From NCBI GenBank assembly GCA_963761735.1, contig CAVXHQ010000005.1, positions 682,001 to 746,000 of the forward strand: DNA of 64,000 nt, read 5' to 3'. The notes beneath the pieces were generated by a model that was given only the letters and a program-made list of their open reading frames with translations, searched no databases and was not told the DNA's origin. Positions 56,732 to 64,000 of this stretch are shown here, one piece after another. The DNA is from CAVXHQ01 sp963761735. GTDB taxonomy: Bacteria; Pseudomonadota; Alphaproteobacteria; Rhodobacterales; Rhodobacteraceae. Positions within the stretch are counted from its first letter, which is position 1; every line of letters begins with the position of its first letter. The position numbers were made by a program, and so were the translations under genes.

Positions 56732-59700
56732 CTAGTAATCCCGCTCGAAGAAGATCCCGATCGCGGTGTCGCCATCGGACCCGGCGGTGCCGGTGACGGT
56801 GATGTCGTCGGTGACATCCAGGTTCAGGGTGATCTCGGTGTTGTCGGTGCCGATGACCACATCGGTATAGACGTTTTCGGTCAGATAGGCCCCGGCCCGC
56901 ACTCCGACCCCGCCCTCGTCGTCGGTGACGATATCCAGATCGTCGAGGCCGATGCCTTGCCGGAAATCGTCGATCAACCCGCCGCCGCCGCGCCCGGCAA
57001 GCGTGCTGACGGCGGCCGCCAACTGCACTGCCTGCAAGGGCGAGATCGACGACAGGTCGCGGCCGAATATCAGGCGGGCCAGAACCTCGTCCTGCGGCAG
57101 GTCCGGCTGGCTTTCGAACCGGACTTCGGGGTCGTCCGCCGGGCCTTCGACGATGACGCTCACGGTGGTGCCGTCGCCGGTTTCGGTGGTCGCCACAAGG
57201 CGGATGAACGGCACGAAATCGCCCTGCAAAAACGCCCCGCCTTCGTCGAGCTCGAAGCGTTGTTGCAGGATGTCGATGCGGCCGCGGACCAGTTCGAACT
57301 GGCCGATGGGGATCAACTGCGCGGTGGTGCCGGTGATCCGCAATTCACCGCCCAGCTCGGCATCGACGCCGCGCCCGCGGATGAATATCCGTGCCGGTGC
57401 CCGGATCAGCAGGTCGACGGGGTAGGCCGTGCCACCGCCACCGCCGCCGCCGCCCGTGCCTGCCTCGACGCCCGCGATGGTCAGACCGGCACGGTTCAGC
57501 GTCTGGCGCACGTCGGCGGGGGCCTCCACATGGGTCACCACCGGCAAATCGCCCAGCACCGAGATGCCGGACGAGGGCACGCGGATTTCCGTCTCGCCGA
57601 TGTCGACGGTGCCCGCGATCCGGGCGCCGCCCGCCAGCGGCCCGGTGACGGTGATGCGTCCGTTCGCCGTCGTCTCGAACAGGGTCGGATCGCGCAGGAT
57701 CAGGTTTTCGGCGGCAATCGAAAGGTCAGCGGTGTTGGGAGCGCTGAGGCCGATGGGCCCGGCAACCGACAGGCGCCCGCCCGCGTCGAGACCCGCACCC
57801 AGATCGAGGACGGCCTGACCGCCCCTGAACTGCACGGTGCCGCCGAGGCCGGTGACGGTCTGGCCCAGCGTCGGCGCGAACAGGCGGCCCTCGGCAAGGG
57901 TGACCGTGCCGCCGAGCGAGGTGATCGCGGGCGGGCCGTTGACGGACAGTGCAAAGGTGCTTTGCCCTTCGAGGGTACGGGGCGCGATGAACGGATTGGC
58001 AAGGGCCAGCGGTGCCGCCCCGTTGATGTTGAGCGCGAGGTTGCCGTTGCCCAGAACGGAGCCCAGCACCGTCGCCCGCGTGCCGCCCGGGCCGGTCGCC
58101 TCGATGTTCAGCGAGACGCCGCCACCCGGTTGCAGGCGGGCAGAGCCGCCGGCTGTCGCGGGGCCCGCAAGGCCATCGACGAACTGGCCGACATCCGCCA
58201 GCCGCGCCTCGAACGTGCCGCCACCACTGCCGCCCGCACTGTCGAAATCGCCCGACACCGAGAACGCGGCGAACGCCACGTCCAGACCGGTGGCGCGCAA
58301 CGTGCCACCCGGCCCACGGCTGACCTGACCGTCGATCCGTCCCGTTCCGGCCAGCAGCGGCCGCAAGGCGGGGATGCCGGGGTCGATGCTGCGGGTGGTG
58401 GCGTCGAGCGCCAGATCGAAGGTCGAGAAATCGAGGGCCGTGGTGCCGCGCAGATCGGCGGTCAGGCCGCCCGCGACCGGTCTGCCGATCAGACCGGCAT
58501 AGGTCGACAGGCTGTCGATGCCGGCGTTCAGATCGACGCGAACGGTGTCGGTGCCATTGGCTGTCAGCGTGACGTCGAGACCGCCGGGGCCGGTGGCGTC
58601 AAGGTCGATCGAGGTTTCCCCGCCAGTTTCGCGGAGCGCCGTGCCACGCGCGGCCAGACCGCCGGGCAATCCGACGCCGCCTGCCGACAGATCGCTGCCC
58701 GACAGGTCGAAATCGAGGTCGAAACCCGACAGGTCGGGCCAGACCATGCCCGACAAATCGAGGTCGACCGAGCCGGCCAGCCCGCGGCCCGCGAGGCCGG
58801 AGTAGGGGGCGAGGCTCGCGATCTGTGCGGTCAGCAGGCCGTTGATCTGCCCGCCGTCGGCGGCAGAAGCCAGCGTGCCGTCCACGTCGATTACCGCATT
58901 GCCCGGCCCGGTCGCCGCCACATCGACGGACGTAACGCCGCCCGCATCGCGCGCCGCCGTGCCGTTTGCGGCCAGCGCGCCGGGCAGGGACTGACCGAGG
59001 CCGGACAGATCGCGCCCCGACAGATCGAAGGTCACGTCGAATGCGCTGGCGTCCGGCAGGGCAGAGCCTGTCGCCGAAAGCTCGACCGCACCGCTCAGCG
59101 GCGATTGCGCCAGACCGGAATAGACCGACAGGTCGCGCGCGCGGGCGGACACGCTGCCCGAAATGCGCCCGCCGTCAGCGGCCGGTCCCATCGTTGCGTC
59201 GACGGCGGCCACCAGATCGCCGGGGCCGGTGGCGTCGATGTCGGCGGTCTGGCTGCCGTCCTCCGCGCGGCCGGCGGTGCCCGAGGCGGTGATCGCGCCG
59301 GGCAGGCCATAGCCATAGCCCGACAGATCGGCGCCGCTCAGATCGAACGTCACATCGAATGTGCTGCCGTCCGGCATCGCGGTGCCCGAGGCCGCCAGAT
59401 CGACGGATCCGGCCAGATCCTCACCCAGGATGGCCGAATAGACGCCCAGTTCCTGCGCCGACAGGCTGATCTGCCCGGCCAGCGCGCCGCCGTCCGCCGG
59501 GGCTGCCATGCTGCCCTGCGCGTCCAGCGCAAGGCCACCGGGCCCGCTGGCCTCGGCCAGTACCGTCAGCGCGCCGGTGTCGCTGCGTCCGGCGATGCCG
59601 TTGGCGCCGAACGTGCCTGTCAGGCGCCGCTCTCCCGCGGCAAGGTCACGCAGGCTGGTGCGGAAAACGACGTCGAAGGGCGTTGTCGCGGTATCGGTTG

Positions 59701-62308
59701 CATCGGTGGCGGATCCTGCGGCAGTCAGGGTCAGCGATCCTGCAAGTTGCTGTCCGGCAAGCGCGCTGTAGGGGCGCAGGTCGCCCACGGCGATCTCTGC
59801 CTCGGCCTGCAGGGCAAAGGCGGCGGTGAGCGTGGCGGCGATGTCGATCGCCGCGTCGCCCGGTCCGTCGCCTGCCACATCCGCGGTGACGGCACCCGCC
59901 GCATCGCGCGACACCGTGCCGCCCAGCGACAGCGCGCCGCTCAGATCCGGCAGCGCGGGGGCGACGTCGGCAAGGGCCAGATCGAATTCCGCGTCGCCCA
60001 CGCCATCGACGATGCGCGCGTCGGCTGTCAGCGAGACGGTGGGCGAGGTCAGGGAGAAATCCTCGATATTGAGGCTCAGCGGGCTGGATCGGACGGCGCG
60101 GCCCTGCAGGCTGGCCGCCCCCGCCAGAAACGGATCGAGCTGGTCGATGCCGACCGCAAGATCGGTGCTGTCGCCGGTAATCGCCAGATCGAATGTCGTG
60201 GCGTCCATCGCGGCGGTGCCCGTCAGCATGAGGGCGATCGCGCCGCCCAGATCGCGTCCCGCGAGGGGCGAGAACGGCGCCAGATCGGCGATGTCGGCGC
60301 TGATCGAGATATCGGCGGGCGTCGTGCTTTGGGCGGGCGGCAGCGTCGCCGCGATGTCGGCGGTGGTGCCGCGCAGGGCGGCGCGGGCGTCGATGGCGGT
60401 GAATCCGCCGGCCCCGGTCGTCGCTGTGCCGGTGATCGTCGCCGGGCCGTCGAGGCCGTCGAGCGCGATCCCGAGATCGCGGATATCGAGGGCGAAATCG
60501 GCGGAAAGGCCGGTGTTGGTGATGTCGGCGGTCGCGGTGACGGTGGTCTCGTCGGTAACGACGCGCAGGGTCTCGAGGCGGGTGCCGTCTGTATCGCGCG
60601 CGGCCACCAGATCGACCGTGCCGTCGCCCGCCAGCAGCGGATCGAGCTCGGCGATGCCGAGGGCCAGATCGGCGGTCGTCCCGTCGATGGACAGATCGAA
60701 AATACCGTCGAGAGGGCGCAGCGAGGCCGTGATGCCGACATCCGCCTGCCCGGCGAGATCGAGGCCCGTCACCGCGCCGAACCGGCCCAGATCGGCCGCC
60801 GTCAGCGTTGCCGCAACGTCTGTGGCAAAGCCGTCGGCGGGGCCCTGCACGGTGCCGTTGGATGACAGCTCGACACCCGGACCGGTCAGCGTCAGCGCCG
60901 AGATTTCGAACGGGCCGTCGCTGACCCGCGCCACGGCGAGACGCCCCGCGATCTGCGCGCCCAGCGCCTCGGCGAGGCCTGCGTCCGCAAGGGTCAGCGC
61001 ATCGGCGCTGTAGGCGACGTCGGCGGTGAAACGGCCCGGCGTATCGGCGCGGGCGGGCACGATGACGCCCGATCCGTCCAGCGTCAGGACCGGGATCGTC
61101 ACGGCGGGATGATCGAGGCCCATAAGCGTGAACACACCCTGCCATTCGTCGCCCGCCGCCGCGTCGAAGGCCACGTCGAGCAGCACCTCGTCGACATAGG
61201 TGGCGCTGCCCGCGCCGGGCAGCAGGACAGGCGCGCCGTCAGGTCCGGCGACGCGGCCTTCCAGGTCGAGGGTCAGAGGCCAGCCATCGGGGGCGAAGGC
61301 GGCGGAGCCGGTCAGCTGCACCGCCTGCGCTTCGACCTCGAGGGCACGCAACGTGATCGCGCCTGCCGCGTCGCGTCCGCCCTGCAGGGCAAGGCGCGCA
61401 TCGGTGCCGAAGAAGTCGGCGTATCCGGTATCGATCAGAGCGGTGACATCGCCGGTGATATCGAGGCGCACGTCCTGAACGGCGGGTCCGTCACCCTCTG
61501 ACGCCACGGTCACGAGGCCGAATTCGCCCGCGATCCGCTCGGTTCCGTCGGTGGCGATCGACAGGGTGGCGGCGTAATCGTCGATCGGCGCCTCGCCGTT
61601 CAGCAGGAGGCGCACCGATGGTCTGCCCGGAATGTCGAGGGCCTTGGCGACGAGGCCGTCGGCCGCTTCGGTCAGGTCCAGCGTCAGGGCGAGGATGCGG
61701 GTGTCGTTGGAATAGGCGCCCGCGATCTCGAAGCTGCCGACGGTGGCATCGAGGCGCTCGGCCACGATGTTCGCCGTCCCTTCGCCGCCCGACAGGGCCA
61801 CCTGGCCGTCGAGCGAAAAATCGTATTGCGTGCCCAGAAGGGCCGCGCCGAGCACGATGCGGTCGGCGCGGATCTGTTCGATGTCGATGCCCACGGGCAG
61901 GTCGGGCAGGGCGAACGAGAACGGTTTTGCCTGCGCATCGGGCAGCTCGGTCGTCTCGGCGCCCAGCGGCGCGCGGATGATCTCGATCGTGCCCGCCGAC
62001 ATCTCCTGCACCTCGACCCGGCCACGCAGCAGGGCGGAGCGGTTCCAGTCGAGCGCGAGGTCGGTGGCGCGCAGCCAGACACCGTCGGTGTCGGCGATGG
62101 TCAACTCGCCCACGACAGCGCGGCTCGACAGGGCACCGTCGAAGCCCTCGATGCGGACGGTGGTGCCTTCGTTGGACAGGTTGTCCTCGATCAGGCCCTG
62201 GATAAAGCCGACGTCGCGGTCCTCCTGGGCGGCCTGCGCGAAAACAGGTGTGATGAAAAAGGGCGTTACAACGAGCGTCGCGGCAAGCGCGAAAGGTTGA
62301 AACCGCAT
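56732..62308 (-). CDS. tamB: translocation and assembly module protein TamB
   Basis: An 1858-residue TamB, which spans the periplasm and works with TamA and in phospholipid transport to the outer membrane. A signal-like N-terminus (ALAATLVVTPFFITPVFA) is followed by a long beta-taco region and a C-terminal DUF490 domain ending TAIGIFFERDY. It is larger than E. coli TamB (1259). Residues about 849-1300 hold five tandem units of about 107 residues, each with LAGSVDL, FDVTFDLSG and ATGPG landmarks. ATG overlaps the tamA stop (TGATG). Confidence 0.93.
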   Translation of the reverse strand: MRFQPFALAATLVVTPFFITPVFAQAAQEDRDVGFIQGLIEDNLSNEGTTVRIEGFDGALSSRAVVGELTIADTDGVWLRATDLALDWNRSALLRGRVEVQEMSAGTIEIIRAPLGAETTELPDAQAKPFSFALPDLPVGIDIEQIRADRIVLGAALLGTQYDFSLDGQVALSGGEGTANIVAERLDATVGSFEIAGAYSNDTRILALTLDLTEAADGLVAKALDIPGRPSVRLLLNGEAPIDDYAATLSIATDGTERIAGEFGLVTVASEGDGPAVQDVRLDITGDVTALIDTGYADFFGTDARLALQGGRDAAGAITLRALEVEAQAVQLTGSAAFAPDGWPLTLDLEGRVAGPDGAPVLLPGAGSATYVDEVLLDVAFDAAAGDEWQGVFTLMGLDHPAVTIPVLTLDGSGVIVPARADTPGRFTADVAYSADALTLADAGLAEALGAQIAGRLAVARVSDGPFEISALTLTGPGVELSSNGTVQGPADGFATDVAATLTAADLGRFGAVTGLDLAGQADVGITASLRPLDGIFDLSIDGTTADLALGIAELDPLLAGDGTVDLVAARDTDGTRLETLRVVTDETTVTATADITNTGLSADFALDIRDLGIALDGLDGPATITGTATTGAGGFTAIDARAALRGTTADIAATLPPAQSTTPADISISADIADLAPFSPLAGRDLGGAIALMLTGTAAMDATTFDLAITGDSTDLAVGIDQLDPFLAGAASLQGRAVRSSPLSLNIEDFSLTSPTVSLTADARIVDGVGDAEFDLALADVAPALPDLSGALSLGGTVSRDAAGAVTADVAGDGPGDAAIDIAATLTAAFALQAEAEIAVGDLRPYSALAGQQLAGSLTLTAAGSATDATDTATTPFDVVFRTSLRDLAAGERRLTGTFGANGIAGRSDTGALTVLAEASGPGGLALDAQGSMAAPADGGALAGQISLSAQELGVYSAILGEDLAGSVDLAASGTAMPDGSTFDVTFDLSGADLSGYGYGLPGAITASGTAGRAEDGSQTADIDATGPGDLVAAVDATMGPAADGGRISGSVSARARDLSVYSGLAQSPLSGAVELSATGSALPDASAFDVTFDLSGRDLSGLGQSLPGALAANGTAARDAGGVTSVDVAATGPGNAVIDVDGTLASAADGGQINGLLTAQIASLAPYSGLAGRGLAGSVDLDLSGMVWPDLSGFDLDFDLSGSDLSAGGVGLPGGLAARGTALRETGGETSIDLDATGPGGLDVTLTANGTDTVRVDLNAGIDSLSTYAGLIGRPVAGGLTADLRGTTALDFSTFDLALDATTRSIDPGIPALRPLLAGTGRIDGQVSRGPGGTLRATGLDVAFAAFSVSGDFDSAGGSGGGTFEARLADVGQFVDGLAGPATAGGSARLQPGGGVSLNIEATGPGGTRATVLGSVLGNGNLALNINGAAPLALANPFIAPRTLEGQSTFALSVNGPPAITSLGGTVTLAEGRLFAPTLGQTVTGLGGTVQFRGGQAVLDLGAGLDAGGRLSVAGPIGLSAPNTADLSIAAENLILRDPTLFETTANGRITVTGPLAGGARIAGTVDIGETEIRVPSSGISVLGDLPVVTHVEAPADVRQTLNRAGLTIAGVEAGTGGGGGGGGTAYPVDLLIRAPARIFIRGRGVDAELGGELRITGTTAQLIPIGQFELVRGRIDILQQRFELDEGGAFLQGDFVPFIRLVATTETGDGTTVSVIVEGPADDPEVRFESQPDLPQDEVLARLIFGRDLSSISPLQAVQLAAAVSTLAGRGGGGLIDDFRQGIGLDDLDIVTDDEGGVGVRAGAYLTENVYTDVVIGTDNTEITLNLDVTDDITVTGTAGSDGDTAIGIFFERDY

Positions 62309-64000
62309 CAGAACGCCTGCCCTATGCCGATATAGAATTCCACGTTTTCATAGGCGTCGTCACCGGTGACAGGCGTTGCCACGTCAAGGCGGATGGGCCC
62401 GATCCCGGTGTCATAGCGCAGCCCGAAGCCTGCGCCCGCGTGATAGTCGTCGCCCGTTCGCGGCACTGCATCGGGGCCGACCATCCCGAAATCGTAAAAT
62501 CCCACAAGGGAAATGGCGTCGGTCACGCCCACCCGCGCCTCGAACTGCGCGCCCACGAACGAGGCGCCGCCGGTTTCCGCAACGACGACGCCGTCGCCGA
62601 AATTCGCCAGATAAGTCAGCCCTAGCGACTGATACGGAAGACCGCGAACGGTGCCACCGCCACCCGAATAGAACAGGTAGTCCGCCGGTGCCTCTGTCAC
62701 GTCTGCGCCGACGACAGATCCGATCTGGCCGCGCGCGGCCAGCGTGAACCGCGCGTCCGCCCCGAACGAGTAATACGCCCGCGCATCGGCCAACAGCCGC
62801 GCGCCCGATCCCGCATCGCCCGACACGCCGACAAAGGGCGTCACATCGAGGTCGAGGTAATAGCCCGACGTCGGATCGAGCGCCTTGTCGCGCCGGTCCA
62901 GCGTGCCGGACAGGGGGGCGGTGATCAGCGTGTAGTCGCGGTCGCGCGTCGGGGTTTCCTCGCGCGCGATCAGCACGCCAAGGCCCGCCTCGAGGGTCAG
63001 CGTGTCGGTGGAATATTGCAACAACCCGCCGCTGGCGCTGATCTGCTCGAGGTAATAGCGCGGTTCGTCCTCGACGCCGATCTCGAAGTTCAGGGTCAGG
63101 TCGATGTCGGGCCGGAACGTCGCGGGGCGCGAAAACGCAAGGGCGATGCGGTAATCGACGCCGTCTTCACCGTCGGCGGCGCGCTCGATGTTGCCGGTCT
63201 CGATGCCCGAAACCTCGCCGTCGATCCGGAACCGCTCGGCCCCGCCCAGCAGGTTGCGGTGCAGCCAGAACGCCGACAGCGTCACCCCGTCGAGGGTGGA
63301 ATACTCGGCCCCGAAACCGATGCGCCGGGGCGCCGCCTCGGTGATCTGCGCGGTGATCGGCAGGGTGCCGTCCGGCCCGTCGGTTTCGCGTTCGATCAGG
63401 GCGACGGCGGAAAACGCGCCGGCACGGCGCAGGCGGGTCTGGGCGCGGTCAAGCTCGCGGGGGGAATAGATCTCGCCTTCGGGCAGGCCCGCGATCTCGA
63501 CGATGCGCTGGGTGCGTACGGCCTCGTTGCCGGTGACGGCCAGCGGGCCGAACCGCAGTTGCGGGCCGGTCACGATCTCGACGCGGGCGTCGAGCGTACT
63601 GCCGGGATGATTGGCGGTGATCTGCTGCGCGCCCGGCGCGACGCGGGGATAGCCCTCGGCGCGCCACTGGGCCGTCGCGGCGGACACGGCGGCGCGGATC
63701 GCCTCGGCACGCGCGACCTCGCCGGGGGCAAACCCCCCGGGCAGCACCGTCTGCCCGGCGAGCGGCACCACCTCGGCCTGGCCGAACACGAATTCCGGCC
63801 CCGGCGTGACGGTGATCACGATCCCGCCCAGGACGTCGGGCGCATCCAGCGGGGCGATGCCCGACACCTCGCGCCCGTCGGCGGTGATGGAAATGGTGCC
63901 GCCATAGCGCCCTTCGGCGTAAAGGCCTGTCAGGATGCGGCGATAATCGGCCCGCGCGGCGGCGATGAAATCGGTGGCGCTCGGCTGCTCCCGCCCGTCC
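62308..64000 (-). CDS. tamA: TamA outer-membrane protein, 5' end outside the window
   Basis: An Omp85-family barrel partial at its N-terminus; the reading frame stays open to 64000 and runs off. Visible are parts of POTRA domains (PGPEFVFGQAEVVPL; FGPLAVTGNEAVR) and the C-terminal 16-strand barrel with GGGGTVRGLPYQSLG and the terminal VEFYIGIGQAF. TamA inserts or cooperates with TamB. The first Met-like codons inside (63867, GTG) are not the true start because homologous sequence continues upstream. Confidence 0.92.
   Translation of the reverse strand, partial: DGREQPSATDFIAAARADYRRILTGLYAEGRYGGTISITADGREVSGIAPLDAPDVLGGIVITVTPGPEFVFGQAEVVPLAGQTVLPGGFAPGEVARAEAIRAAVSAATAQWRAEGYPRVAPGAQQITANHPGSTLDARVEIVTGPQLRFGPLAVTGNEAVRTQRIVEIAGLPEGEIYSPRELDRAQTRLRRAGAFSAVALIERETDGPDGTLPITAQITEAAPRRIGFGAEYSTLDGVTLSAFWLHRNLLGGAERFRIDGEVSGIETGNIERAADGEDGVDYRIALAFSRPATFRPDIDLTLNFEIGVEDEPRYYLEQISASGGLLQYSTDTLTLEAGLGVLIAREETPTRDRDYTLITAPLSGTLDRRDKALDPTSGYYLDLDVTPFVGVSGDAGSGARLLADARAYYSFGADARFTLAARGQIGSVVGADVTEAPADYLFYSGGGGTVRGLPYQSLGLTYLANFGDGVVVAETGGASFVGAQFEARVGVTDAISLVGFYDFGMVGPDAVPRTGDDYHAGAGFGLRYDTGIGPIRLDVATPVTGDDAYENVEFYIGIGQAF

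Noticed and set aside
56696..60865. A 1389-codon plus-strand open frame opposite tamB
   Set aside because: It is a GC-rich antisense shadow: arginine/glutamine/glycine-rich, without motifs, while the minus strand encodes convincing TamB.

Overview
The window is a high-GC segment of an alphaproteobacterial chromosome, most likely Rhodobacterales (Roseobacter group). I infer this from protein content only: an NAD-dependent fds-type formate dehydrogenase operon, a class I lysyl-tRNA synthetase, orphan PhnM with a DUF1045 protein, TamA/TamB, DUF3140, and a family of short intergenic repeats that I remember as common in this order. Nearly everything is ordinary core gene content. Accessory material is limited to one IS66 element, a REP-transposase remnant, one low-GC gene and a low-GC insertion inside aspS.

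Layout. 0-7 kb: M42 peptidase (-), YbjN, then a tight run of proC (frameshifted)-csaA-2-hydroxyacid dehydrogenase, thymidine kinase, and a lipoprotein overlapping a candidate outer-membrane barrel gene. 7-16 kb: divergent DUF1045/phnM, a degenerate small gene, an AI-2E-type permease, carB (-), and a HAD-fold protein lacking the catalytic aspartates. 16-26 kb: aspS with an 85-residue low-GC insertion, lepA (- , two frameshifts) ending in a perfect palindrome, DUF3140, RAYT remnant, low-GC unknown gene abutting ettA (-), and a PAS-GGDEF-degenerate EAL protein (-). 26-34 kb: aldo/keto reductase, PD40 protein, nadD, dacB, terB-like gene (-), lysK, Rieske oxygenase (-). 34-40 kb: secreted esterase, P1 peptidase (-), Hsp70-like YegD (-), pncA (frameshifted)-pncB, membrane protein (-). 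40.7-43.1 kb: IS66. 43-50 kb: LysR-fdsG-fdsB-fdsA-fdhD-fdsD, all on the minus strand. 50.7-56.7 kb: oppABCDF. 56.7-64 kb: tamA-tamB (-), with tamA running off the end.

Functional themes. fdsGBA forms a soluble NAD-reducing molybdenum formate dehydrogenase, with FdhD for cofactor sulfuration and FdsD as accessory subunit; a LysR regulator sits upstream on the same strand. pncA, pncB and nadD are three steps of NAD salvage. opp imports oligopeptides. TamA/TamB serve outer-membrane biogenesis, and the lipoprotein/barrel pair may add a surface-lipoprotein export unit.

The most unusual signals are: (i) the aspS insertion; (ii) a paired-hairpin element present twice with different stem sequences but the same architecture; (iii) a HAD pseudoenzyme; (iv) a low-GC gene whose GTG start overlaps the ettA stop; (v) duplications or palindromes sitting exactly on gene stop codons (lepA, terB-like gene, oppC); and (vi) single-base frameshifts in proC, lepA and pncA, which may be sequencing errors. 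I saw no tRNA, rRNA or CRISPR array.
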